Shown here: positions 51,933 to 61,169 of the stretch, piece by piece | How positions within the stretch are numbered: position 1 is the first letter of the stretch | Layout: each line of letters opens with the position of its first letter | NCBI GenBank assembly: GCA_903851365.1 | Contig: CAINOB010000103.1 | Coordinates: forward strand, 124,001-188,000 | Direction: 5' to 3' | Length of the DNA stretch: 64,000 nucleotides | Source: an uncultured Bacteroidota bacterium | Lineage (GTDB): Bacteria > Bacteroidota > Bacteroidia > Bacteroidales > UBA12481 | Notes under the pieces: model-generated | What the model was told of the DNA's origin: nothing | Seen by the model: only the letters and a program-made list of their open reading frames with translations | The model's database searches: none | Position numbers and translations under genes: made by a program

Positions 51933-54401
51933 TCAAACTCCGTATTTATTTCTTCTGATCTGTTCGTTAGGGGTGATATTACTCGTAACCGTGTGACCTT
52001 TCAGCGGAATTATTCTTTCATGTATCGCATCCAGCAACCAGTCGGGCTGCGGGAAGAATGAATTTTCCATCTCATAGGCAGGAACAATCCAGTTTCGCGA
52101 TCCCACCACAACGGGAGGTGCATCAAGATAATCAAAAGCAAGCTCGGTAATTGTCTGAGCCATCTCTTTCAGGAACGACCCACGAGTGGAGGCGTCGCTG
52201 GTCAGGAGAATCTTACCGGTTTTCTTTACAGATGCTATAACGGGCTCATAATTAAATGGCGACAAGCTGCGGGCATCAATAATTTCGGCCGACAGGTTGT
52301 ATTTTTCTTTCAGCAGGTCGGCAGCTTTTATGGCCGTATAAAGTGTTGATCCGATCGTCAGAATAGTGAGGTCATTACCCTCGCGTTTAACATCAGGTTC
52401 GCCGATAGGAATTTCATAATATCCTTCCGGAACACCACCTTCATGGAACATTTCGCCGATATCGTAAATTCTCTGACTTTCGAAGAAAATTACAGGGTCG
52501 GTTCCTTGCAGCGCCGAGTTCATCAATCCTTTTGCATCGTAGGGTGTAGCCGGAAAAACAACTTTTAATCCAGGGATGTGGGCAACCAGCGCTGACCAAT
52601 CCTGTGAGTGCTGGGCACCGTATTTCGATCCGACGGATACACGCACCACGACCGGCATCTTGATTACGTTACCGCTCATCGACTGCCACTTGGGCAATTG
52701 GTTAAATACCTCATCGCCGCAGCGGCCAAGGAAATCGCAATACATGATTTCAACCAGGGCACGGCCACCGCACATTCCATATCCAACAGCGGTTCCTACA
52801 ATCGCGCCTTCAGATATCGGGGAATTAAAAAGACGGTTATACGGAAGGGCCTCAGTAAGACCTTTGTAAACAGCAAAAGCGCCACCCCAATCGCGGTTTT
52901 CTTCACCATAGGCAACGAGGGTCGGATCTTTGTAAAACCGATCAATTATGGCTTCAAAAATGCCGTCACGCAACTGGTATTGCTTCAGTTTGGAAACCGC
53001 TTTGCCATCTTTTCCAAGGTAAAAGCGTTCTTTGGTTTTAATTTGCTTCACCCTTGGGTTTTCTTCCATAGGCGTCAATACCTCGCAGATACCCTCTTCC
53101 ATCCGGTCGACCGACTGGTTCGAGAACATCATGTCGCTGATAGCCTCGGGATCTTTCACCAGGTTGAGTAATGGAGATGTTTTTTCATCGATCGTCAGTG
53201 TAAGTGTCTGTTTCATTTCAGCAATCGTACCGGCGACGATGGCATCGAGCTGGTCGCGGGTGGCAATGCCAAAATTTACCAGATGATTACCGTATGAAAC
53301 GATGCAGTCGGCTTTTTCCCAAGCCTCAATTTCTTCTTTCGAACGATAGGAAGAAGAATCAGAAGGGGAGTGCCCGCTGATCCTGTAAGTTAAAGTATCG
53401 AGAAGGGCCGGACCTTTACGGTCTTCCAGAATCTGTTTTTTTCTTTTAAAAGCATCGATAACAGCAAGTGGATTATATCCGTCGACACGTTCAGCGTGCA
53501 TCATCTCGGGGTTAACACCTGCGCCGATGCGGGCCAGAATATCATATCCCATGGTCTCGCCACAGGTTTGACCGCCCATACCATATTGATTGTTCATGAA
53601 ATTGAACAGGATAGGCAGTCCGCCCTTAAATTCACCCTGCCAGAGCGTGCGGAACTGATCCATGGAGGCAAAACTTATGCCTTCCCACACAGGGCCGCAA
53701 CCCATGGAAGCATCACCGATATTACACACGATAATGCCCGATTTGCGGTTTACCTTTTTGTAAAGGGCCGCACCCACCGAGATGTCACCAGACCCACCAA
53801 CGATAGCGTTATTCGGATAGACTCCGAACGGAGTGAAAAAGGCATGCATCGATCCGCCGAGGCCTTTGTTGAATCCGTTTTCGCGGGCAAAAATTTCTGC
53901 CAGCGTTCCATATAACAGGAATTTTACCCCCAACTCTTTAATGTTTCCCTGATGACCATTTTCAACCACTTTTAAAGTGCTTCCGCCAAAGAAGTTTTTC
54001 ATGATGTTCATCAATCCGTTCTCGTCGAGTTGATGGATTGCGGAGAGCCCTTTAGCGAGGATCTCGCCGTGACTGCGGTGCGATCCGAATATGTAATCGC
54101 TGATATTCAGGTTGTAGGCCATTCCCACTGCGGAGGCTTCCTGCCCAATCGAAAGGTGGGCTGGTCCGGGATGGTTGTACTTGATGCCGAAATATTCATT
54201 GGTCGTTTTGATTTTATTCAGCATGACTTCAAATTCGCGGATGATTACCATATCGCGATAAATCCGGATAAAATCGTCGGTAGTGAATAGTTCTTTTTCT
54301 TGCTCGATGTTCTTATTGTACTGATTAACAGGAATTTTACCAAAAGTAATCTGGCTGGGTTTTCTCACCTTCGCTGGATCTATATTCTGAATCTTTGGCA
54401 T
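51933..54401 (-). CDS. 2-oxoacid dehydrogenase E1, alpha and beta fused
   Basis: An 822-residue thiamine-diphosphate enzyme that combines both E1 subunits. The alpha part (1-465) has [22 protein letters not shown] and the thiamine site IGDASMGCG (229-236), with the helix [12 protein letters not shown]. The beta part (from about 475) has [39 protein letters not shown] and the C-terminal [22 protein letters not shown]. Separate alpha and beta subunits are usual in pyruvate, branched-chain and acetoin complexes, and an insert before the GDASM motif is longer than average. It should decarboxylate a 2-oxo acid (or cleave acetoin-like ketols) and pass the acyl group to E2. The substrate is not evident. 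Confidence 0.88.
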   Translation of the reverse strand: MPKIQNIDPAKVRKPSQITFGKIPVNQYNKNIEQEKELFTTDDFIRIYRDMVIIREFEVMLNKIKTTNEYFGIKYNHPGPAHLSIGQEASAVGMAYNLNISDYIFGSHRSHGEILAKGLSAIHQLDENGLMNIMKNFFGGSTLKVVENGHQGNIKELGVKFLLYGTLAEIFARENGFNKGLGGSMHAFFTPFGVYPNNAIVGGSGDISVGAALYKKVNRKSGIIVCNIGDASMGCGPVWEGISFASMDQFRTLWQGEFKGGLPILFNFMNNQYGMGGQTCGETMGYDILARIGAGVNPEMMHAERVDGYNPLAVIDAFKRKKQILEDRKGPALLDTLTYRISGHSPSDSSSYRSKEEIEAWEKADCIVSYGNHLVNFGIATRDQLDAIVAGTIAEMKQTLTLTIDEKTSPLLNLVKDPEAISDMMFSNQSVDRMEEGICEVLTPMEENPRVKQIKTKERFYLGKDGKAVSKLKQYQLRDGIFEAIIDRFYKDPTLVAYGEENRDWGGAFAVYKGLTEALPYNRLFNSPISEGAIVGTAVGYGMCGGRALVEIMYCDFLGRCGDEVFNQLPKWQSMSGNVIKMPVVVRVSVGSKYGAQHSQDWSALVAHIPGLKVVFPATPYDAKGLMNSALQGTDPVIFFESQRIYDIGEMFHEGGVPEGYYEIPIGEPDVKREGNDLTILTIGSTLYTAIKAADLLKEKYNLSAEIIDARSLSPFNYEPVIASVKKTGKILLTSDASTRGSFLKEMAQTITELAFDYLDAPPVVVGSRNWIVPAYEMENSFFPQPDWLLDAIHERIIPLKGHTVTSNITPNEQIRRNKYGV

Positions 54402-54425
54402 TTTAAATATTGTTATGAATGATTT

Positions 54426-55781
54426 TTAATTTTCAAAAGTGAAAGCGGTTTCCTTGAAGATCTCGGAGACGGTGGGATGGGGGAACACAATCTGTTCCAC
54501 ATCGCTCACCCGCATTTGCATCTCGATCATGATTGCAGCGCCAAAGATCATTTCAGAAGCCGGGTTGCCGATCATGTGAACCCCGAGAACTTCGTTGTAT
54601 TTTTCTCCGGTCAGTATCTTGATCAGTCCGTTCTTCCCCTCATTTTCCACTACAAACCGGCCTGCATAAGCCATCGGCAGGGTACGGACTTTATAAGCGA
54701 TATTTTTAGCTTTTGCTTCCTCTTCTGTCAGTCCGACGGAGGCAATTTCGGGATTGGTATAAACGATTGATGGTATAGCGTTGTACCGCATCCTGTCGGG
54801 AATTCCGCAAATATTGTTGATCGCCACTTCACCTTCACGGCTGGCGGTATGGGCCAGCAGGGAAAATCCTGTGATATCACCGGCGGCGTAAACATTTGGA
54901 ATATTCGTCCGGCAGCGGTCATCAATTTTCACCCCGCCGCGAAGAACCTCAACACCCAGAGCTTCCAGGTTCATTCCATCGACCACTGGCTTTCGTCCAA
55001 CGCTAACCAGAATCTCCTCACTGACAATGCTCTCTGTTTTGCCGTTTCTTTCAAACAATACCTCTTTGCCTTTTATTTCGATGACCTTTGAGCCCAGGTA
55101 AAATTCAATTCCTTTTTTCTCGAATTCCTTCCGGAGCATCACGCTCATTTCCTTGTCGGTAGGCCCAAGAATCTCATCAAGCATTTCAATTACTGATACC
55201 TTACACCCCATGCTGTTAAAGAAGCTTGCAAATTCCATCCCGATCACCCCGCCGCCAATAATAGTCAGCGAGCCAGGTACAGATTGAATTTCCAGGATCT
55301 CCCGGTTAGTCATTACCTCTTCTCGTACCAATCCTTTTATCGGTGGTATAAAGGCTTCGGAACCGGTAGCAAGAAGAATATTCCGGCACTCATAAATCTG
55401 TTCCTGACATTTTATTTTGATATGGTCGGTCGCCCGTTCCGCGATTTCGGCTGTGGCGAAAACCACTTCCACTTTTCCATGTTTCAACGCTGCCCCGATT
55501 CCGGCAACCAGTTTTGCGACCACCTTATTTTTCCGCTGCATGATTTTGGCGAAATCATAGGTCACCTCGCTGCAGTTGATGCCGTATTTAGCACCTTCTT
55601 TGGCATGATCATACAGTTTGGCCGAATAGAGTAGCGTTTTGGTTGGGATGCATCCTTCGTTCAGGCAAACGCCACCTAGTTTTTTCTTGTCAAACAAAAC
55701 CACAGTTAATCCCTTTTGGGAAGCTCTTTCTGCAGCCACATATCCTGCAGGGCCTCCGCCGATGATTCCTACATCATACAT
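54426..55781 (-). CDS. lpd: Dihydrolipoyl dehydrogenase (E3)
   Basis: A 451-residue flavoprotein that reoxidises dihydrolipoyl-E2 with NAD. FAD motif GIIGGGPAGYVAAE, redox disulfide GGVCLNEGCIPTK (C39, C44), NAD motif TIIGGGVIGMEFASFF, FAD motif VYAAGDITG and the C-terminal active-site FPHPTVSEIF complete the enzyme. Located between E2 and E1 genes, 25 bases from the latter, so it serves this complex; a second lipoamide dehydrogenase elsewhere in the genome is possible. Confidence 0.94.
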   Translation of the reverse strand: MYDVGIIGGGPAGYVAAERASQKGLTVVLFDKKKLGGVCLNEGCIPTKTLLYSAKLYDHAKEGAKYGINCSEVTYDFAKIMQRKNKVVAKLVAGIGAALKHGKVEVVFATAEIAERATDHIKIKCQEQIYECRNILLATGSEAFIPPIKGLVREEVMTNREILEIQSVPGSLTIIGGGVIGMEFASFFNSMGCKVSVIEMLDEILGPTDKEMSVMLRKEFEKKGIEFYLGSKVIEIKGKEVLFERNGKTESIVSEEILVSVGRKPVVDGMNLEALGVEVLRGGVKIDDRCRTNIPNVYAAGDITGFSLLAHTASREGEVAINNICGIPDRMRYNAIPSIVYTNPEIASVGLTEEEAKAKNIAYKVRTLPMAYAGRFVVENEGKNGLIKILTGEKYNEVLGVHMIGNPASEMIFGAAIMIEMQMRVSDVEQIVFPHPTVSEIFKETAFTFEN

Positions 55782-55803
55782 ATTGGTTCAGCTTTTTGTT
55801 TGG

Positions 55804-57141
55804 TTAAATAGTTACATCCAGGTTTTCAATTTCAAGCCTGATTTCCCGCAGAAAAGCAGATGCCGGAGCACCATCAAGCGCCCTGTGATCATAGGTCAGC
55901 GATAGTCCGATGAATGGAACAAATCCGAAAACACCGTTCCCCAGGTCAGTTGGCCGGTTAATGATGGTATTAACCCCCAGGATGGCTACCTGAGGTAAAT
56001 TAATCACCGGAGTAAACAGCTCAACACCATAGGCGCCAAGGTTTGAAACTGAGAATGTAGCAGCCTCGCTGGCAAGAAGTTCAGGATTGACGTTGCCTTT
56101 TTTGCAACTGTTTGCCACGGATTTTAACTGAGCGGCCAAATCCCGGATCGAGAGATTATCCGCATTCCTTACCACCGGCACCATTAATCCCCTTTCGGTA
56201 TCTACGGCCAGGCCCAGATGAACTTTTTTAAATATCCGTAGGCTATCACCCAGGAAATGGCAATTTGCCATTGGGTGTTTTTGCAGGGCCCTGATCACCG
56301 CATAACAAACGAGATCGTTGATGGTGATATTTTCGCCACCGCTTTTTTCGTATGTTTCTTTTGCTTTTCTTCTTAGTTCCAGCAATTTTCTTGCATCTGC
56401 GCTGGTGTGGTGAGTAAGCTGAGCGGAGTTTTGCAGCGACTCGTGCATTTTGGCAGCGATAATCTTCCGCATGTTGGAAAGTTTTCTGATCTCGGTTTCT
56501 TCGCCGGCAACTGGTGTCTGTGACAAAAGGTCGTACGACGTAACCCTGTTTCCGACGCCAGTTCCCATATCTGGGATGAACTTCCCGGCTTCACCGGCAA
56601 TCCCTTTAGCCAGCGGGGTGGATGGTGACCGTAATTCCGCAGCTCGAAGAATATCCTGTTCGATAATCCTGCCCTCCGGACCCGTACCTCCAATATTTTC
56701 AATGTTGATCCCGAATTCCTGCGCTTTTTTTCTTGCTCTTGGTGATATTTTTATCTCACCTGCTGATGTTGGCGTCAAGGCAACTTCATATGCCGGTATT
56801 TCTATTATACTCCTCGCCTCCTCACCATTCTGCTCTTTTTTTTCACCGATCTCCTCTTTTTTCTCACCAATTGGCTCACCACCGAAGGAGTCGACAGGTT
56901 CACCAGCGATTCCGATTACTGCGACGATGTTTAAGACAGGTACTTCATCGCCTTCGGCATAAAAACGCTTCAGCAGGATTCCTTCAGATTCTGCTTCACA
57001 TTCGAAGGCCGCTTTGTCAGTCTCATAACTGAAAAGGATATCCCCTTTTTTAATCTCGTCCCCTTCCTTTTTATTCCAGTTGCTGATAATGCAGCTCTCG
57101 ACGGATTGGCCCTGACGGGGCATGATAACAGGATTAGCCAT
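55804..57141 (-). CDS. Dihydrolipoamide acyltransferase (E2)
   Basis: A 445-residue core protein of the complex. The lipoyl domain (residues 3-78) carries Lys43 in ETDKAAFE; a hinge rich in Glu/Lys (about 90-125) leads to a peripheral-subunit-binding domain (KISPRARKKAQEFGINIENIGGTGPEGRI, about 135-165) and a catalytic domain with H419 and D423 in YDHRALDGA, the acyltransferase pair. One lipoyl domain only. It is the first gene of the leftward operon, divergent from the GntR regulator, with a good -7 box in the 112-base spacer. Confidence 0.92.
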   Translation of the reverse strand: MANPVIMPRQGQSVESCIISNWNKKEGDEIKKGDILFSYETDKAAFECEAESEGILLKRFYAEGDEVPVLNIVAVIGIAGEPVDSFGGEPIGEKKEEIGEKKEQNGEEARSIIEIPAYEVALTPTSAGEIKISPRARKKAQEFGINIENIGGTGPEGRIIEQDILRAAELRSPSTPLAKGIAGEAGKFIPDMGTGVGNRVTSYDLLSQTPVAGEETEIRKLSNMRKIIAAKMHESLQNSAQLTHHTSADARKLLELRRKAKETYEKSGGENITINDLVCYAVIRALQKHPMANCHFLGDSLRIFKKVHLGLAVDTERGLMVPVVRNADNLSIRDLAAQLKSVANSCKKGNVNPELLASEAATFSVSNLGAYGVELFTPVINLPQVAILGVNTIINRPTDLGNGVFGFVPFIGLSLTYDHRALDGAPASAFLREIRLEIENLDVTI

Positions 57142-57187
57142 GAATAACTTATTATTACATGTTAATGAAACGAATAGAAATGTTTTT

Positions 57188-57226
57188 CAAAAATACTTAT
57201 ATTTGTTGATAAATCGATTAGTTTTG
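57188..57226. promoter_or_regulatory. Divergent promoters of the E2 operon and the GntR gene
   Basis: The minus strand reads TATTTTTG at 57188-57195 (toward E2) and the plus strand TAGTTTTG at 57219-57226 (toward the regulator). Both match TAnnTTTG. The region is very AT-rich. Confidence 0.55.
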
Positions 57227-57244
57227 ATAAAAAGATTTTAAACT

Positions 57245-57254
57245 TGTATATACA
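57245..57254. promoter_or_regulatory. Palindrome matching the HutC-type GntR operator
   Basis: TGTATATACA is a perfect 10-bp palindrome whose core GTATATAC fits the HutC-subfamily operator consensus GTMTAKAC. It ends on the A of the GntR start codon and lies downstream of that gene's promoter, as expected for autorepression. Confidence 0.5.
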
Positions 57255-57955
57255 TGTTGCCACAATACCGTAAGGTTTATGAATTGCTGCGAAAACACAT
57301 TCTCGACGGTGTATATCAGGAGGGAGATATACTGCCATCGGAGAATGAATTATGCCGGTTACACAAGATAACCCGCCCAACGGTAAGGCATGCATTATCG
57401 AAACTTGCTAATGATGGTCTGATTCATCAGCACCAGGGAAAAGGAAGCATCGTTCACCGCATACCGCATGATATTGGAATATTATCCGTTTCCGGAACCA
57501 CCTCAGCTATCGGAAAAAAAATTCTTAAAACGCATATCCTAAGCGGTCCGAAAATTATTGCCTGGCCCGAGAAGTTCCTTTTCGACCTTTCACCAGTGGA
57601 ATTGGAGTCGGGCTGTATCTATCTCGAAAGGGTTCGCCTGGTGAATGAGATACCGCTCTTTTATGATATCAGTTATATCGCAAATATTAATCTTCCGAGG
57701 TTTTGTTCCCGGTCATTTGAGAATAAATCGCTGTTCGAGATACTCCGAAAGAGCTATGCCATCGAGATAAAAGGGGGTATTCAGCGTTTAAAGGCCATTC
57801 CGGCTGAAGATGTTATCATTGATTTGCTGAAGGTTAAGAAGGGAAAGCCCATTCTCTACCTCGAACGTAAACTCGAAACCAGCCGTCCAAACTTTTTTGT
57901 CTATTCTACGTTATTTTGCAATACCGAAACTCATTCCCTGTACGGGGCCTTTTAA
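57254..57955 (+). CDS. GntR-family regulator, HutC subfamily
   Basis: A 233-residue transcription factor. The N-terminal winged helix (YRKVYELLRKHILDGVYQEG, LPSENELCRLHKITRPTVRHALSKLANDGLIHQHQGKGSIV) is the GntR DNA-binding domain; the C-terminal part (from about 80) has the UTRA ligand-binding fold with CIYLERVRLVNEIPLFYDISY. HutC-type regulators sense small metabolites, often sugars or their phosphates. It is divergent from the E2-E3-E1-PHP-aldolase operon and directly followed by the SorE-like gene, so it probably controls both. Confidence 0.9.
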   Translation: MLPQYRKVYELLRKHILDGVYQEGDILPSENELCRLHKITRPTVRHALSKLANDGLIHQHQGKGSIVHRIPHDIGILSVSGTTSAIGKKILKTHILSGPKIIAWPEKFLFDLSPVELESGCIYLERVRLVNEIPLFYDISYIANINLPRFCSRSFENKSLFEILRKSYAIEIKGGIQRLKAIPAEDVIIDLLKVKKGKPILYLERKLETSRPNFFVYSTLFCNTETHSLYGAF

Positions 57956-57965
57956 CACTTTTTGC

Positions 57966-59228
57966 ATGAAAACAAAAGCAGTCAGAATCTACGGTAAAAA
58001 TGATCTTCGCCTCGAGGAGTTTGAATTACCCGAACTCAGGGACGATGAGATTCTGGCTCATGTGGTTTCTGACAGCATTTGCATGTCGTCGTACAAGGCA
58101 GCACAGCAGGGCGCTGACCATAAGCGGATTCCTGATGATATCCATATCAACCCAACGATAATTGGCCATGAATTCTGTGGCGAGATTATCGAAGTGGGTG
58201 CAAAATGGAAAAGTAAATTCACGGCGGGGAACAAATTTTCGATCCAGCCGGCATTGAACTACAAAGGAAGTTTGGATGCCCCAGGATATTCCTACCGTTT
58301 TATTGGGGGTGATGCTACTTATGTGATCATTCCCAATGAGGTGATGGAAATGAATTGTTTGCTCGAATATTCAGGTGAAGGATATTTTATGGCTTCACTT
58401 TCTGAGCCCATGTCTTGCATTATTGGTGCATTTAAGGCCAGTTATCATACCATTACCGGATCGTATGTGCATCATATGGGTGTTGTGCAGGGCGGGAACA
58501 TGGCCATACTTGCCGGTGCTGGTGCTATGGGGCTGGGAGCTGTCGATTATGCCATTCACTGCGATCGGCGCCCGGGACTGCTGGTGATAACCGATACAGA
58601 CAGCGAACGGCTCAAGAGGGCTGAATCGCTTTTCCCGGTTAGCGAAGGCCTGAAATATGGGGTCAGCCTTCAGTTTGTGAATACCAGGGATATACAAAAT
58701 CCGGACGAATATCTCCTCTCGCTAACCGGTGGCAAAGGATATGATGATGTATTTGTTTTCGCTCCGGTGCGTCCGGTGACTGAACAAGCCGACCGTATTC
58801 TCGGCCGCGACGGATGCCTGAACTTTTTTGCCGGACCAACGAATACCGACTTCAAAGCTGAATTTAATTTCTATAATGTCCATTATGCTGCAACCCATGT
58901 GGTGGGAACCAGCGGTGGTAATACCGAGGATATGATTGATTCACTGAAAATGATGTCGGAAGGAACCATCAATCCTGCCGTCATGATTACTCATATCGGC
59001 GGACTGGATGCAGTGATCCCGACAACACTTCACCTGCCGGAAATTCCCGGTGGTAAAAAGCTCATCTATACAAACATCAATCTTGAACTTACTGCAATAG
59101 CAGATTTTGCAGAAAAAGGGAAGGATGATGATCTATTCTGCCAATTGAACAAACTGGTCCAAAAACATAAAGGCTTGTGGAATACCGAGGCGGAAAAATT
59201 CCTCCTCGATAACCATGCAAGTCTTTAA
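57966..59228 (+). CDS. Zinc-dependent dehydrogenase, L-sorbose-1-phosphate-reductase-like
   Basis: A 420-residue medium-chain dehydrogenase. Catalytic zinc ligands C39, H68 and E69 (GHEFCGEI) and the NAD fold AILAGAGAMGLGAVDYA are present; the four-cysteine structural zinc lobe is absent. Overall it resembles SorE-type enzymes, which interconvert L-sorbose 1-phosphate and glucitol 6-phosphate. That product is the substrate of sorbitol-6-phosphate dehydrogenase, to which the SDR domain of the nearby fusion is similar, so consecutive steps are likely. The ATG at 57966, 11 bases after the regulator's stop, is chosen. Its 3' end overlaps the convergent flavin reductase by four bases. Confidence 0.8.
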   Translation: MKTKAVRIYGKNDLRLEEFELPELRDDEILAHVVSDSICMSSYKAAQQGADHKRIPDDIHINPTIIGHEFCGEIIEVGAKWKSKFTAGNKFSIQPALNYKGSLDAPGYSYRFIGGDATYVIIPNEVMEMNCLLEYSGEGYFMASLSEPMSCIIGAFKASYHTITGSYVHHMGVVQGGNMAILAGAGAMGLGAVDYAIHCDRRPGLLVITDTDSERLKRAESLFPVSEGLKYGVSLQFVNTRDIQNPDEYLLSLTGGKGYDDVFVFAPVRPVTEQADRILGRDGCLNFFAGPTNTDFKAEFNFYNVHYAATHVVGTSGGNTEDMIDSLKMMSEGTINPAVMITHIGGLDAVIPTTLHLPEIPGGKKLIYTNINLELTAIADFAEKGKDDDLFCQLNKLVQKHKGLWNTEAEKFLLDNHASL

Positions 59229-59782
59229 TATTCCGGCTGCGTTTTACCAATGCTCCAGGCATTGGCATATGAATCGCCCAATTGCCAGTATCTCCTTGAG
59301 TTCATGTCAAACAATATCGGGTCAATTTTCTTTAGGTCTAATCTCCCGTCGGTTAATACGGAGTCGTCACAAAACGTATTGACAATCTCTCCGATGAAAA
59401 CATTATGCGATCCGTAATCCAGATGATCTAAAAGTTTGCATTCCATGTTCACTGCAAATTCCTCAATCATGGGAGCGGTTTCCGTCACTCCGTAAAATGT
59501 GTTAAAGAGTTCGGCTTTGTTTGTGTTTTTACCCGAGACCAGACCACAGTAATCGGTTACAACAGTTTGTTTGGTGGAAGGTATATTGATGCTGAATGTT
59601 CTGTTTTCTATGATACCTTGTCCGCTGTAATGGGCTTTTCCCATGCCCATGCAAACAATATTGATTTTGAGTATTCCTACATGAGCCATAGTAATATAAT
59701 TTGGTTTCCCATTTATTATTGTGCCCACCAATACTGTTGGCAAAGGGTACAAGGAATTTAGCTTACCGATACTATTTTTCAT
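59225..59782 (-). CDS. Flavin-reductase-like FMN protein
   Basis: About 185 residues of the flavin reductase (DIM6/NTAB) family: PTVLVGTIINGKPNYITMAHVG, the FSINIP strand and the SHNVFIGEIVNTFCDDSVL segment make up the split-barrel FMN-binding fold. Such proteins reduce FMN or act as ferric or electrophile reductases. The ATG at 59782 (MKNSIGKLNSLYP) is used; the longer frame would overlap the NmrA gene. It is the second gene of the HxlR-divergent operon. Confidence 0.82.
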   Translation of the reverse strand: MKNSIGKLNSLYPLPTVLVGTIINGKPNYITMAHVGILKINIVCMGMGKAHYSGQGIIENRTFSINIPSTKQTVVTDYCGLVSGKNTNKAELFNTFYGVTETAPMIEEFAVNMECKLLDHLDYGSHNVFIGEIVNTFCDDSVLTDGRLDLKKIDPILFDMNSRRYWQLGDSYANAWSIGKTQPEY

Positions 59783-59795
59783 GTATTTCTTAAAG

Positions 59796-60656
59796 TCAAT
59801 TATACTTCCTGGCAAATTTTTCGATCGTAATTTGTGGCTTTCCTAATTCGTTCCAAGTGTTCTGTGCCTCAAAAGTTTCTATGTTGTTGTTCATAATAGG
59901 AATAAATTTTGCCATAAACTTTAGCGGACTCATAAAGATCGACATAAATTTTACCATCCCTAACGGTAAGCTTCCAACCGTCAGGTTTTCTTTGGTATAG
60001 TTTTTAACGTAAATATTTGCAGCTTCCTGCATTGTAAAAGGTTCAGAGCCTTGAACAACATAGTCTTTGTTTAACGATTTCTCGGTATTAAAAGCATTGG
60101 CAACCTGCCGACCATAGTCTTCCCCTGCTATCCACCACATTTTGTGGATTGGTTTGCCCATTGTCATTATTTTTTTGCCTTGCTTCATTCCACCTGTAAA
60201 GTTTTCCATGAAATTCGACGGATAAAAGATGGTGTAGGGTAATCCCGATTTTTTAATTTTTACAACGCATTCCTTTTTCGCTTTCATTACCCACCAGTCG
60301 CCCGTGTAATTGCGCGCCAAAACAGAGGCCAGGTAGATAACCTGCTTTACTGAAGTTGTTTTAGCAACTTCCAGAATGTTGTCTATGCCCGTGGTTTCGG
60401 GGCTAAACTCGTTTTCCTTATCGGCAGGGCCCGTGGAAATATTGATATACAATCCCTCTGCATTTTTTAACGCTTCTCTTATTGATGCCTTATCTTTCAG
60501 ATCGCCTTTTACGAACTTGATTTCATTTGGCAATATTTGTTTGGCTTTGTTGATATCCCTAACCATTGCCGTAACTTCAAAACCGGCTTTGACTAGTTCT
60601 TTTATCACTGGTATTCCTATCGATCCTGTTGCTCCAATAACTGTTATTTTTTTCAT
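59796..60656 (-). CDS. NmrA/QOR2-like NAD(P)-binding protein
   Basis: A 286-residue atypical SDR with Rossmann motif VIGATGSIGIPVIKELVKAGF, the VKGDLKDKASIREAL segment and KQVIYLASVLARN. Members include the quinone oxidoreductase QOR2 and NmrA-type redox sensors; lack of the YxxxK pair is normal for these. First gene of an operon with a flavin reductase, divergent from an HxlR regulator, which suggests a response to quinones or electrophiles. Enzyme activity is not certain. Confidence 0.8.
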   Translation of the reverse strand: MKKITVIGATGSIGIPVIKELVKAGFEVTAMVRDINKAKQILPNEIKFVKGDLKDKASIREALKNAEGLYINISTGPADKENEFSPETTGIDNILEVAKTTSVKQVIYLASVLARNYTGDWWVMKAKKECVVKIKKSGLPYTIFYPSNFMENFTGGMKQGKKIMTMGKPIHKMWWIAGEDYGRQVANAFNTEKSLNKDYVVQGSEPFTMQEAANIYVKNYTKENLTVGSLPLGMVKFMSIFMSPLKFMAKFIPIMNNNIETFEAQNTWNELGKPQITIEKFARKYN

Positions 60657-60691
60657 TTGTATTTTTTTTTAACATTGTAATATTATAATAC

Positions 60692-60704
60692 TTAGTCTCA
60701 CTAA
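60692..60704. promoter_or_regulatory. Inverted repeat TTAGT-CTC-ACTAA
   Basis: A 5-bp perfect inverted repeat with 3-bp spacer in the spacer between the NmrA and HxlR genes. It shares the ACTAA half-site with the second palindrome and may be an HxlR-type operator. Confidence 0.4.
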
Positions 60705-60732
60705 ACAATATAGTTATAGAAACCAAACCAAG

Positions 60733-60749
60733 TAGTAAAAAAATTACTA
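60733..60749. promoter_or_regulatory. Inverted repeat TAGTAA-N5-TTACTA
   Basis: A perfect 6-bp inverted repeat, 34 bases upstream of the HxlR ATG. Known HxlR/YodB operators are TACT/AGTA-type palindromes, so it is a good operator candidate. Confidence 0.45.
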
Positions 60750-60782
60750 ATACGGAATATCAATCAATTAAAATCAAAAAGA

Positions 60783-61163
60783 ATGAATTTTGATGAAAAT
60801 TTGTTTTCTGTTCCGATACTACAGGAAAGATACCAACAATATGGCGCCTGCCCCGTTGCTACAGCAATAAATAAAATCGGTGGGAAATGGAAGCCAATCA
60901 TTTTATATTTATTAGCACATGGAATCAGCCGTTTTAGCGAAATGCTGCGTATGATAAGCGGGATCAGTAAAACCATGCTTACAGCCCAATTGCGTGCCTT
61001 AGAAAAAGATGGATTAATCAACAGGCATGTTTTTGCTGAGGTTCCGCCACGAGTTGAGTACACCCTGACGGATTTGGGCAAAACCCTTCGTCCTGTATTA
61101 ATGATGATTTGCGAGTGGTCTGAGTTAAATCTTTTCAAGAAGCCTGAAAACCATTTTCAGTAA
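60783..61163 (+). CDS. HxlR-family regulator
   Basis: A 126-residue winged-helix regulator: CPVATAINKIGGKWKPIILYLL, SRFSEMLRMISGISKTMLTAQLRALEKDGLI, PRVEYTLTDLGKTL. C23 sits where redox-sensing HxlR proteins (YodB, HypR) have their reactive cysteine. It is divergent from the NmrA/flavin reductase operon with two operator-like palindromes between them, so it is probably their regulator. Convergent with the GH38 gene, six bases apart. Confidence 0.9.
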   Translation: MNFDENLFSVPILQERYQQYGACPVATAINKIGGKWKPIILYLLAHGISRFSEMLRMISGISKTMLTAQLRALEKDGLINRHVFAEVPPRVEYTLTDLGKTLRPVLMMICEWSELNLFKKPENHFQ

Positions 61164-61169
61164 TTTTCC

